Counted from the first letter of the stretch, positions 52,237 through 61,046 are shown. The stretch: 63,478 nucleotides of DNA from Chromatiaceae bacterium (GCA_013426805.1 JACDZG010000031.1:1-63478), one strand, 5' to 3'. Numbers and translations are program-made. The notes: a model not told the origin generated them from the letters alone.

Positions 52237-53499
52237 ATGCCGGACGTCTTTGTCGACGAGTTCTCTCCGCTCTTTCTTAACGTGGATCGCGTCGGCCCAT
52301 TCCAGGCACGCATGGAGGAGTTTGGCTTCACCGACGCCAACGACGAACCATGCAATGTCTATCTGATGATCTCCAAGAACGGCCGGGGCAAGACCACGGT
52401 GATGGAGATGCTGGCCGCCATGATGGCGATGCTGGGGAATACCGAGTGCACCAGCCTTGGCTTCGAGGCATTCGACCGCGAACGAGGGCGAGCGCAATGG
52501 GACCTGCGGGTCACACTGCGCCAGAACGGCGCGCGGGAAACTGTGATCTTTTCACTCATCGCCGGGTTTATGGGCGACGAGGTGTCGCTCAGACTTTGGG
52601 GCGAGTCCGACTGCAAGAAATACGGGGCGAGCCGCTGGTGTCGGTTCGGCTTCGTCCGCAATGCCTTTGGCCGCTATACCATGGTCGGTCGCTCCGATCC
52701 TTGGACCCAGGACTTCATCCGATTGATCCAGTCTGGCTTGGGCGCTCGCCTTGCCGGGTTCGAGGGCGACGGATTGAGCTATCCGACTCTGATCTATTTC
52801 TCAGCATATCGCAATATCGTTCGCACGCCAGACGAGGAGCGGGCCATCGTCGCTCCACGCGACTGGAATTATCGGCCGGTGCATGTTTTCGATGTCGAGG
52901 GGCGAGATTGGCGCGACTCGCTCGACAATCTGCTCGTCTGGCTCAAGTGGTTGGACGACGGGCGTTTCGATGCGGCGGTCGCGGCGATCAACGAGCGTGT
53001 GTTCAAGGTGGGCGATCCCACCCTGAGCGCTGGCAAGAGACTGAGAGGCATACGAAAAGAGCCTCCGGAGGCGATCGTGGAGTCCGACGATGGACAGCAG
53101 CACAGGCTGGATCGGCTGTCTAGCGGCGAGAAGAGCTTGGTGCAGCTCTATCTGCGTTTGGGATCTCATATGACGCAAAACACCATCCTGCTCGTAGATG
53201 AGCCGGAAGTTCATCTGCATCGCACTTGGCAGTACGAGGCTTTGTATACCCTCACGAATCTGGCCAAAGCGCATTTCCCGCATGTCCTCGTGGTCCTGGC
53301 GACCCATTCTGAGCGTATGATGAAGGCCTATGCGCTGGACCAGGCCGAGCACAACCTTCGCAAAGGGGCCTACATCATCGAAACGGCCGAGGAAGAAGAA
53401 AATGCGGAGCAGATTGCCAGGGAGGCAGCGGCTAAAACGGCGGCACAGCAAGCAAGAAGGGCTACGGGAGAAAAGCATGGGGGCAGTGAAAAGCGGTGA
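52237..53499 (+). CDS. AAA_15/PARIS AriA-like ATPase in the Dnd operon
   Basis: 420 aa. Walker A ISKNGRGKTT (about 46-55; Lys-Thr intact), long insertion, signature LSSGEKSLVQLYLRLG, Walker B ILLVDEPEVHLHRTWQ (about 320), H-switch LATHSERMM. The C-terminal tail is an Ala/Glu/Arg helix. Three bases separate it from the translocase stop and its last 23 bases overlap the next gene. ATPase plus DUF4435/TOPRIM partner is the layout of PARIS (AriA/AriB) and relatives. It may sense foreign DNA or anti-restriction proteins. Confidence 0.85.
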   Translation: MPDVFVDEFSPLFLNVDRVGPFQARMEEFGFTDANDEPCNVYLMISKNGRGKTTVMEMLAAMMAMLGNTECTSLGFEAFDRERGRAQWDLRVTLRQNGARETVIFSLIAGFMGDEVSLRLWGESDCKKYGASRWCRFGFVRNAFGRYTMVGRSDPWTQDFIRLIQSGLGARLAGFEGDGLSYPTLIYFSAYRNIVRTPDEERAIVAPRDWNYRPVHVFDVEGRDWRDSLDNLLVWLKWLDDGRFDAAVAAINERVFKVGDPTLSAGKRLRGIRKEPPEAIVESDDGQQHRLDRLSSGEKSLVQLYLRLGSHMTQNTILLVDEPEVHLHRTWQYEALYTLTNLAKAHFPHVLVVLATHSERMMKAYALDQAEHNLRKGAYIIETAEEEENAEQIAREAAAKTAAQQARRATGEKHGGSEKR

Positions 53500-54346
53500 A
53501 GCGTTGGGGAGCCCCGATAGATTATTGTCCCGCTACGGCGGGGTACCAGTGATCTATGTCGAGTCGGCCGAGGATCTCTATGTTTTCGGCGAGTGCTGGT
53601 TTAACGACCAACTGTCGCGCGTCGAGTTTCGGCCAGCCGCGAGTCGTTGCGGATTTGCCGGTTGCTGCGCGGTCATTCAGGCCGTAGGCGATGAGCGGGC
53701 TGCCGGCAACCCGGCCTGGGGAATTGTGGACCGGGATGTCGCGATGAGTCAGAACCTATGGCACCTGGTGCATGAAACCGATGACGTCCGGTATGAGCAG
53801 GCGAAACCATTCGGTGCCGAGGTCAAGCTTCTATGCCGCTGGGAGATGGAGAGCTATCTTGTCGACGCGGTAGCCTTGGAGCAGTGTCGGGCAGAACTGC
53901 TGAAAGTGCAGCGACGGGCTAGGGCTGACATAGATCAGGAACTGCTCGGTCATTGCCAGGCACTGGTGCCGCACGCGGCAGTCAACGCGGCCCGTCACGA
54001 GTGCCGAGCGGCAGGGTTGCCCGATGGATATACCGATCGATTCCCAACGCGTAACGCTGTCGACACCGAGATACGCACGAAATTCCTAGCCGACAAGCCG
54101 GAAGTCTCGGATCTTTATGACAAGCATACGGTGTTGGTGGATGCCTTCGACCTGGCTAACGAAGCGCCCCGTATTCGGGTCGGCGCGCTGTTGCGTAGGG
54201 TAGCGGGTAAGGCCATCTTGATGCGCTTCGGCGCGACAAACAAAATATCAATAGATCTAAAGGGGTTGCTCGCCAACCGCATCAAAGAGCAACAGCGAGT
54301 ACCGGATGAGATCACCAGATTCGTGGAACAGGTGGCAGGTACTTGA
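53477..54346 (+). CDS. DUF4435/TOPRIM-like protein (AriB-like candidate effector nuclease)
   Basis: 289 aa from ATG 53477; the upstream open frame lies within the ATPase gene in another frame. TOPRIM-like layout: conserved Glu in VIYVESAEDLYVF (E29), DxD in GIVDRDV (D85, D87), then RWEMESYLVD (E123/E125), the DUF4435 pattern seen in PARIS AriB and OLD-family nucleases. C-terminal helical region (about 180-289) of unknown role. Last gene of the operon. It probably cuts nucleic acid once released by the ATPase; the link with phosphorothioation is inferred from synteny. Confidence 0.75.
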   Translation: MGAVKSGEALGSPDRLLSRYGGVPVIYVESAEDLYVFGECWFNDQLSRVEFRPAASRCGFAGCCAVIQAVGDERAAGNPAWGIVDRDVAMSQNLWHLVHETDDVRYEQAKPFGAEVKLLCRWEMESYLVDAVALEQCRAELLKVQRRARADIDQELLGHCQALVPHAAVNAARHECRAAGLPDGYTDRFPTRNAVDTEIRTKFLADKPEVSDLYDKHTVLVDAFDLANEAPRIRVGALLRRVAGKAILMRFGATNKISIDLKGLLANRIKEQQRVPDEITRFVEQVAGT

Positions 54347-54404
54347 CCTGGCGATGAATCACGTTAGGGTGCGCGATGTCGCCGAAATTTGAAATTTCCG
54401 AAAG

Positions 54405-54609
54405 CGGGCATGGACGCGCCAACCACACTGATGTAAACCAGTGATGTAAACTTACTCGTCCGGTAGATTCATCAACGATGGCATCCAAAGACCCGTCAAG
54501 CCGCCAGGCCCTGGGTCCATCCCGCCCCCCACGCGCCCGTAGCTCAGATGGATAGAGTACAGCCCTCCGAAGGCTGGGGTCACAGGTTCGAATCCTGTCG
54601 GGCGCGCCA
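54405..54609 (+). repeat. Right copy of the duplicated tRNA-Arg segment
   Basis: Direct repeat of 47105-47299. It carries an extra ~15-bp direct duplication (GTGATGTAAAC-type) upstream. Marks the right boundary of the Dnd island. Confidence 0.9.
54533..54609 (+). tRNA. tRNA-Arg (anticodon CCG), copy 2
   Basis: Identical over all 77 nt to the copy at 47223-47299, including CCA. Both copies have intact cloverleafs and near-identical upstream DNA, so both may be transcribed. Confidence 0.97.
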
Positions 54610-54693
54610 TTTTCCAATCAATTTGACGAGCCTGACGACCTGACCCCGTCTGATTGTGGGTGTGCCGCACCGAGCGGCCGATCCCGTGGAACA

Positions 54694-55353
54694 AGGGAAG
54701 ACTCATTGGGCAGAAACCGCCGCTGAAGCTCCAAGAGATCTGGACTTTGCGGACCCGCTTGCAGCTGGCCAACAAGACCCGCGAGCTGGCGCTGTTCGAC
54801 CTGGCGCTCGACAGTAAGTAACTGTCCATTAACTACTTCCCGCTTTGAACGCTAACGTCGGCTAACAATCGGGAAGTAGAAAATAGACACTTTCTAAGCT
54901 TGCGGGGCTGCGACCTGATGGCCCTGCATGTAAGCGATGTAGCCCATGGGGGTCACGGGCTCGCGCGCGCCACGGTCGTGCAGCGAAAGACCAAACAGCC
55001 GGTCCGATTCGAGCTGACCGATCAGACGCGAGCGACCGTTGGCGCCTGGATCGTCGCGGAGAATCTATCCGGGGACGACGACCTGTTCCCGAGTCGGCTC
55101 ACCGCGTCGCCCCACCTCTCGACCCGCCAGTACGCGCGCATCGTCAAATCGTAGGCGGCGCTGATTGGCGCCGACCCGCACGCGTACGGCACCCACTCGC
55201 TACGGCGCACCAAGGCACCCTGATTTACCGCCGCACCAAGAATCTGCGTGCCGTGCAACTGCTCTTGGGCCATACCAAGCTGGAAAGCACCGTCCGCTGC
55301 TTGGCATCGAGGTCGACGATGCCCTGGAGATGGCAGAGCAGACCGAATGCTGA
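54694..55353 (+). pseudogene. Decayed tyrosine recombinase (integrase)
   Basis: N-terminal part [32 protein letters not shown], then an ~80-bp inserted element, then LRGCDLMALHVSDVAHGGHG..ATVVQRKTKQPVRFELTDQTR, a stop codon at 55153-55155, and a frameshifted tail THSLRRTKA, YRRTKNLRAVQLLLGHTKLEST. The R-H-x-x-R-type active site residues (HSLRR, LLLGHTKLEST) are recognisable but in different frames. It directly follows tRNA copy 2, the usual position for an integrase. Confidence 0.88.
54819..54894. mobile_element. Small MITE-like insertion inside the integrase remnant
   Basis: About 76 bp bounded by imperfect inverted repeats: TGTCCATTAACTACTTCCCG (54823-54842) and the reverse complement of 54870-54889, TGTCTATTTTCTACTTCCCG (17 of 20 match). 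TAAG occurs on both sides (54815-54818 and 54895-54898), a possible 4-bp target duplication. No coding capacity. Confidence 0.65.
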
Positions 55354-55622
55354 CCGTGATAGGTTAGGGCCCGCGCCCGCTGGAGACGGGCGCTGTCCGG
55401 CCAGTTGCGGTCATTCAGCCATCGCTCCAGAACGCCCGGAAAGGGCGCCTGAGCGGCCTGTCAGAAGACCGCAGAGATTCGCTGTCGCTCACGGCAGATA
55501 GTCGCCACGTTCCACCGACCGCCGCGCCCCCACCTTACGCCACTGGATCTCCCGTCGCCCCATCCGCCAACGTCTCGGCCGAGGGGTAGGTCTCGATCCT
55601 CGGTTGGACTAAGATACGGTCC

Positions 55623-55703
55623 ATGCAAACCGACTCGCTCTTTTTTCGCCTGTTCCATATCGGAACCCGAGCCCTGTTGGGCAGGCTCGCGAGCGGGTGT
55701 TGA
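55623..55703 (+). pseudogene. 5' fragment of a DUF2887/Rpn-like gene
   Basis: MQTDSLFFRLFH is the typical start of DUF2887 (Rpn/PD-(D/E)XK) proteins; the frame then runs on to a TGA after 26 codons without further resemblance. The gene body is missing. Confidence 0.45.
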
Positions 55704-55734
55704 GCTTCAACCATCCTCATCCAAGAGAATCCCT

Positions 55735-55947
55735 ATGGTCGCCACGGTCATCCAAATCGATCCCCAGGTGATGGGCGGAACACCGGTATTCGCGGGTACC
55801 CGGGTCCCGATCGCCACGCTGATCGACTACCTGGAGGGTGGTGACTCGATCAATGATTTTCTCGAAGGCTTCCCCAGCGTGCGCCGCGAACAGGTGATCG
55901 ACTTCCTTGAAGAAGTGAAGGAGAGGACCCTTGCCGCCGCCGCTTAA
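55735..55947 (+). CDS. DUF433 antitoxin
   Basis: 70 aa. DUF433 signature IQIDPQVMGGTPVFAGTRVPIATLIDYLEGG..INDFLEGFP, a VapB-like helix-turn-helix antitoxin. It overlaps the downstream DUF5615 toxin gene by 17 bp. Confidence 0.92.
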   Translation: MVATVIQIDPQVMGGTPVFAGTRVPIATLIDYLEGGDSINDFLEGFPSVRREQVIDFLEEVKERTLAAAA

Positions 55948-56137
55948 GGTGCTGCTGGATGAGTGCATCGATCGGCGCCTGGCGCGCAGCCTGCCGGGCC
56001 ACGCGGTCAAGACCGTCCCGCAGATGCACTGGTCCGGCCTCACGGACGGTGCCTTGTTGGCAGCGGCGGCACGGCAGTTCGACGTCTTCATCACGGTCGA
56101 TCGCAACCTGGCCTTTCAGCAGCACTTGTCGGCGTTC
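55931..56137 (+). pseudogene. DUF5615 PIN-like toxin, C-terminus replaced
   Basis: TTG 55931 start. The first 69 residues are a good DUF5615 PIN-like domain: LKVLLDECIDRRLARSLPGH, GLTDGALLAAAARQFDVFITVDRNLAFQQ, with metal-binding Asp residues. Normal members continue for ~40 more residues. From about 56138 the sequence joins, in reverse orientation, the 3' part of a SEC-C gene, and the frame runs to 56356 in unrelated protein. The toxin is probably inactive; the antitoxin is intact. Confidence 0.7.
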
Positions 56138-56173
56138 ACTACGACGCTCTTGCGGCTCGGCGTCCATCCGGCA

Positions 56174-56983
56174 GTTCTTAGCGCTGCCATCTGGAGCGCG
56201 GACATGCGGATTGAAGTCTGCTGGATCAGGGATAAGATGCACCAAACCGGCTTGGATGTAAGGCTCCAGCACCAACAACTGGAGCACGTTCTTCAGCGTC
56301 TGTGCCTTGTGCTTAGACGGAGACTGTGTTGGACTGAACTCCGGCTTAAAGCGTAGCGGATTGAGAAACGGGTGGGCAAGGACGACTTCATCGAAGTACG
56401 GAAGCCATCCAAGGACAGTTGCCTCGACGGTTCGCGGATCGCATACGCCAAGGTAGACGGCTCTGAAGGCGCGTTTTTTGGGCCTCGGTAATAGCTCGGC
56501 CAACTCCGTGTCCTCTGGCCAAAGACTGGCAAACACCTCGTGAATGCGCTTGACCTGCTGGTCGCTGAGCTCGCGACGGACGTCGTCCCAGGTCTTACCC
56601 GACTCCAGCCCCAAGATGTCCAGCACGGCTCGGCAGAGCATAAGATTGCGCTCGCGAATGCCGTAGACGTTCCAGGTGGGGCGATCCGCCAGAGGCACGT
56701 CCCTGCAACAATGCTTGAACTTGTGGCCGCTTCCACAGCCACACGACTCGTTCGCGCCAGGGGCGACGTTGCGCTGTTTGCGTCGCAAGTACTCGTGAGA
56801 TCCGGACGTGCGCCCAAAGGCATCCTGATATTGCGTTGAGCCGTCGGCGTGCCCGACGTAGATCTCTCCGCCAAATTGCCAGATGCCGTCCTTTGGGAGC
56901 AGCACTTGAGCGAGGTCCTGCCATTCGCCGGTGAAGGATTTCTCTGGATACAACCACTCCTTGTTTGACGCCGCAACGTATCT
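56174..56983 (-). pseudogene. SEC-C motif protein, truncated at its C-terminal end
   Basis: A coherent ~270-residue segment in one minus frame, with the zinc-binding SEC-C motif CGCGSGHKFKHCC (about 80 residues in), then RNLMLCRAVLDILGLESGKTW, WLPYFDEVVLAHPFLNPL. The open frame extends both ways without protein-like content. The 3' end meets the DUF5615 toxin fragment near 56140-56174, so the gene lost its C-terminus. Start not determined. Confidence 0.65.
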
Positions 56984-57423
56984 CCGAGCACGACTCTTGG
57001 GGTGCGGCCAAGGGGCGGTTCGGACTCGGCACGACCGGTACCCTCTCCCGTGTGGGCCAAGATCGGCGCGGCCGAACGCCGTTACCAGAAGCGATGCTGA
57101 TCGAGTTGGAACTCCGGCGGGCGTTGGGCCAGGGTACTTAAGTCCGCGAGCGGGCCAGGGAAGAGGTGCCGGGCCGAAGGACCGCGGGCTGGAATGATCC
57201 GCCGATCGCAGGGACAGTATACTAATGCATCGGACTGACCGACTGTCCGTCGGCAGCCCGATTGCGGACCACCGAAACGCGCACGGCAATGTCCGCTCCG
57301 GGTCGTCGGTTGACGTTGCGCTCGCCCACCCGTCGAAGACCAACCCCGGTCGGGGGTTCGCAGATCCCCCCAACGGCGGTAGGATTCCTGCCCACGTCAG
57401 ATCAACCGAGGCCGCCGCGGACC

Positions 57424-57831
57424 ATGCGCGACACCATCCATTTCCCGACCCACCGCGACCAGGAACTGGTCGACATCACCCGTCAGGTACAGACCGTGGT
57501 GGAGCGCAGCGGCATCCGCGACGGCCTGGTCCATGTCTATGCCCAGGGCGCGACCGCGGCGATCATGATCCAGGAGAACTGGGACGAGAGCGTGCAGGAG
57601 GATGTCATCGCCTTCCTTGCCAAGCAGATCCCCAAGGGCGTATGGCGGCACGACCAGCAGGACGGCAACGGCGATGCGCATCTCAAGGCGGGATTGGTCG
57701 GCCCCTCGGAGACCGTGCCCCTCAGCGACGGCACGCTCGGGTTGTCGACCTGGCAGAATCTGTTCTTCTGCGAGTTCGACGGCCCGCGCGACCGGCGCAG
57801 CGTGGTGGTCACCGTCATCGCCGACCGTTGA
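57424..57831 (+). CDS. YjbQ-family protein (UPF0047)
   Basis: 135 aa from ATG 57424; the longer frame from 57262 has no family likeness upstream. Signature residues: SGIRDGLVHVYAQGATAAIMIQEN, DAHLKAGLVGPSETVPLSDGTLGLSTWQNLFFCEFDGPR. In E. coli the family is associated with minor thiamine-phosphate synthase activity. Monocistronic. Confidence 0.93.
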   Translation: MRDTIHFPTHRDQELVDITRQVQTVVERSGIRDGLVHVYAQGATAAIMIQENWDESVQEDVIAFLAKQIPKGVWRHDQQDGNGDAHLKAGLVGPSETVPLSDGTLGLSTWQNLFFCEFDGPRDRRSVVVTVIADR

Positions 57832-58823
57832 AACCGCGGGACGATGCTGGCGTCCCTCAGCGACCGGCCCGACGGGAACAACGCAGTCGGTGACGGACGC
57901 GCCGCTCCGCGACCGGCAGTCACGCCGTCACTTCCCCCCCCGGCAACCCCGGTAGCACCCCACCCCAGGCCGCGCTCCCCGCATCCAGCCGCAACTGCTC
58001 GGCGTCCAACCCATCGTGTAGGTCCACATGACGACGCTGAGCACGGTCCCGATCAGCGGGGCGAAGGTGACGCCGCCGTTGGCCGCCACGCCGTTGGTCA
58101 CCGCGGCACCGGCACCGTCCGCCGCCACGAAGAGGGTGTTGACCGCGGCATCGCCAAAGACCGGTGCGGTCCACTCGGCGGTCGTGAAGGAGGCGCCGTC
58201 CTTCAAATGCGAGGTCCAGTCCATGGTGATGGCGGGGCGATGCACGTGGTCGAACGTCTCGGTGCGCCGACAGGCAGCAGTCATTCCAACGCCACAGCAG
58301 GTACAGATGGTGCTCGCCCGGACGTCGGTGGACCCAAGGCAATGCAGGGCCAGGACGGCGGCTTGCGACTCCGTCGCGATGGGCAGGGGATCAGCCGAAA
58401 CCGCTATCGGTCGGTGAACGACGGCAGATCGGCCGGCAGGTCCGCGCAGTAGGGGCAATGCGGGTCGACGAAACCAGCACCGCCGGTCCGGTCCCGGTGT
58501 CGAGGGCGCCCAGATCGGCGGGATCGCGTGTGAGGCGCGTGAGGTCGATACGTCCGCCCAGGTCTTCCGCTCGGGCGAGCGTGGTCAGTTCCGCGCCATG
58601 CCCGAGGTCATAGGCGGTCCCGCGAATCAGGTAACGGCCGTGGTCGGATCGGGGGCGACGGGACGAGCGGCGAAAGTGCCGCTTTTCTGAAGCAATGCAG
58701 GAGGTTATCGGTCGGGAGAGCGCATCGCGCATCGACCTGATCACGCAGGTCCTGACGCCGCTGCCGACGCTGGCCGGCATCGACCCGGTGCTGATCCTGC
58801 CCAGCCTGACCAAGGCAGCACGC
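57832..58823. other. Degenerate region with unidentified coding remnants
   Basis: On the minus strand the segment 57928-58458 encodes a coherent ~100-residue stretch (DWTSHLKDGASFTTAEWTAP ... TLFVAADGAG) without a family I recognise. 58415-58650 encodes another (GRYLIRGTAYDLGHGAELTTL) followed by a frameshift and CPYCADLPADLPSF. Neither has a proper start or end. I regard the stretch as gene debris. Confidence 0.5.
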
Positions 58824-59090
58824 TCAGCCCGCCTGGATCGGTCGCAGCGTCCCCCCGACGATCTGCGCCGAGGCACGCACCGCGGCGGTGAAGGCGAAGA
58901 ACAACCCGAAATCGCGCGCCGCCGGCAGACTGGTCATGTATAGGCCCGCAACACTCGTCTGCAAACCGGTGTCGAGCACCGGGAACCCGTCCCGGGTCCG
59001 GATGCGGGTCAGCAGATCGCCCGCCGCCAGCAACGGCACCCGCTGCAGATCGACCTGGTAACCGGTGGCGAAGAGTACGTGATAGCGGAT
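58824..59090 (-). pseudogene. C-terminal remnant of an FAD-dependent oxidoreductase
   Basis: About 89 residues with the conserved end of flavin monooxygenase/FAD-dependent oxidoreductases: VLFATGYQVDLQRVPLL, DGFPVLDTGLQTSVAGLYMT, FGLFFAFTAAVRASAQIVGG. The FAD- and NAD-binding Rossmann domains are missing; upstream sequence is the 21-bp tandem repeat. Dead fragment. Confidence 0.75.
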
Positions 59091-59128
59091 ACCGGGGACA
59101 GACCACCGGATACCGGGGACAGACCACA
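59087..59128. repeat. Tandem 21-bp repeat (x2) containing GGGGACAGACCAC
   Basis: GGATACCGGGGACAGACCACC followed by a second, almost identical unit. The motif GTGGTCTGTCCCC (reverse complement) recurs at 63395-63406. It resembles motifs often found at the ends of RAYT/IS200-type elements and lies exactly at the break of the oxidoreductase remnant. Confidence 0.75.
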
Positions 59129-59313
59129 GTTTTCCCGCGTACAGTCGCGCGCCACTCCGGACCAGTTCGAGCACTGAAGCGGTCAGCTGCGGACAGCCGC
59201 GGGCCAGCAGTCCACTTGGGCAGAATCTCGCCCTTCGTGCGACTATAACAGGGTCCGCGGTGGCGCCTACCGCCGCGTTGCCATGTCCCGCCGATTCATC
59301 GGATATTCTGACC

Positions 59314-60441
59314 ATGCTGAGCCGCCTGTACGCCGACAACTTCCGCTGCCTAGTCAATTTCGAGTTGAGCCTGGGGCGGATCGTCCTGCTGCTGGGGCCG
59401 AACGGCGCCGGCAAGTCCACTATCCTCGACCTGCTGGAGCGCCTGCGCCGCTTGGTGGTTGATGGCGCGCGCATCGACGACTGCTTCACTTCCGCGGACC
59501 TGACGGCCTGGGAAACGCGGCCCGAGCAACGCTTTGAACTCGACATGGTGCGGGACGACGCCCACCTCTTCCGTTATGCGCTGACACTCTCCCACGACCC
59601 CGACCGTCGGCGGGTACGCATCGAACGGGAAACCCTGCATCGCGACGGGCAAGCCCTGTTCGAGTTCGCGGTGGATGGATCTGAGGCACGCGCCCGTCTG
59701 TTCCGGGATGACGGAAGCGCTGGGGGGGAGTACCTGTTCGACTGGTCCCGCTCCGGCGTTGGCGCGCTCCACGAGCGCCCTGCAAACACACAACTCACAT
59801 GGTTTCGCCGTCGCCTCGGGAGCCTGCTGGTCGTGCGACCGAACCCGATGCTGATCGGCGGCGAGACCCGTGAAGAGGTCACACGCCCGGACCCTCGCCT
59901 CGGCAACTTCGCGTCCTGGTACCGCTGGCTAAGTCAGGAGCAGCCCGGCGCGGTGATGGCCCTGAATACGGCGCTGCGTGAGGTTCTGCCTGGCTTCGAC
60001 GTGTTGCGCCTGCGCCAGTCGGGCGAGGCCAAGCTCTTGGAGGCGACGATGCAGGGACCGGACGGCCGACGGATCGCGTGGCGCCTTGCCGACCTGTCCG
60101 ATGGCGAGCGGGCCTTGATCGCACTCTACACACTAATTCACTGCCTGCCGGACGGCGGCGCCACCCTGTGCGTCGATGAGCCCGAGAACTTCCTGGCGCT
60201 GCCTGAGATCGGCCCATGGTTGGACCGCTTTGACGAACGCTGCGCCGAGCCACCCCAGCAGGGCATCCTGATCTCTCACCATCCCCGGCCGATCAACCTG
60301 CTCGCCCGCGACGCCGGGTACTGGATCGACCGCGACGGCCCGCTGGCACCGACGCGGGTACGCCGAATCGCACCGGGCACCGGCGCCGCGGGCGTGTCGA
60401 TGGATCAACTGGTCGAGCGGGGCTGGGTCTTCGATGAGTAG
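59314..60441 (+). CDS. AAA_21/OLD-like ATPase
   Basis: 375 aa from ATG 59314. Walker A GPNGAGKS (28-35), N-terminal RecF-like LYADNFRCLVNFEL, signature LSDGERALIALY, Walker B TLCVDEPENFLAL (about 290-302), H-switch ISHHPRP. The 8-bp overlap with the next gene (a TOPRIM-like protein) points to a two-gene nuclease/ATPase system. Confidence 0.85.
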   Translation: MLSRLYADNFRCLVNFELSLGRIVLLLGPNGAGKSTILDLLERLRRLVVDGARIDDCFTSADLTAWETRPEQRFELDMVRDDAHLFRYALTLSHDPDRRRVRIERETLHRDGQALFEFAVDGSEARARLFRDDGSAGGEYLFDWSRSGVGALHERPANTQLTWFRRRLGSLLVVRPNPMLIGGETREEVTRPDPRLGNFASWYRWLSQEQPGAVMALNTALREVLPGFDVLRLRQSGEAKLLEATMQGPDGRRIAWRLADLSDGERALIALYTLIHCLPDGGATLCVDEPENFLALPEIGPWLDRFDERCAEPPQQGILISHHPRPINLLARDAGYWIDRDGPLAPTRVRRIAPGTGAAGVSMDQLVERGWVFDE

Positions 60442-60964
60442 ACAGGTCCGCGCGGTCGTTCTCTGCGAAGACCGGGCACATTGGCACTTTGCCCGCGCCT
60501 TTCTGGTCGCTTGCGGTTGGAACGAACGGCAACTGACCTCGCGCATCGCGCCGACCGCCAAAGGTGCGGCCGAGCAGTGGGTCCGCGACACGTTCCCAGG
60601 GGAATTATCCACCTACCGACGCAAGGCCGGTGAGCGTATCTGTCTCATCGTCATCATCGACGGCGACCGACAGGACGTCGAGACGCGCATCAGGGCTTTG
60701 GAGGCGGCGGCTCAGCGCCAACCGGCGGATCATGTGGCGATCTTCGTACCATGTCGCAACATGGAGACCTGGATCGGGTACCTGAGCGGCCTTCCGGTCG
60801 ATGAAACCACGGCCTATCACCAACTGAAGAAAGGGCATTCCCGCGCCAGGCCTGCCGAAGTGCTTGCGGACCATTGCACGCAACACAGGCCGCTTGCGGA
60901 TGCCCCGCCATCCCTGATTGCGGCCTGCACAGAGTGGGCACTGCGTCTCGCCGATTTTCGTTAG
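60434..60964 (+). CDS. Small TOPRIM-like protein, partner of the ATPase
   Basis: 176 aa. TOPRIM-like acidic residues: E12 (VVLCEDRAHWHF), DxD in LIVIIDGDRQD (D76, D78), and NMETWIGYL (E111). It resembles the nuclease half of OLD-type pairs in compact form. ATG lies inside the last codons of the ATPase gene. Likely a nuclease or nuclease-derived effector; antiphage function is inference. Confidence 0.65.
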   Translation: MSRQVRAVVLCEDRAHWHFARAFLVACGWNERQLTSRIAPTAKGAAEQWVRDTFPGELSTYRRKAGERICLIVIIDGDRQDVETRIRALEAAAQRQPADHVAIFVPCRNMETWIGYLSGLPVDETTAYHQLKKGHSRARPAEVLADHCTQHRPLADAPPSLIAACTEWALRLADFR

Positions 60965-61046
60965 CATCGATTGCTTTCTTACCAACGGGTGGGCGGTCCT
61001 CGCTTCGGACGACGCCCCTTCTCGGCCACGGCGCAAGGAGCACCCG

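Noticed and set aside
55931-56356. Full 141-aa toxin reading
   Set aside because: After residue 69 the sequence is the antisense of the SEC-C gene, so the true toxin part ends near 56137.
57225-57893. 222-aa frame overlapping yjbQ
   Set aside because: Out-of-frame shadow of yjbQ, which has the family signature.
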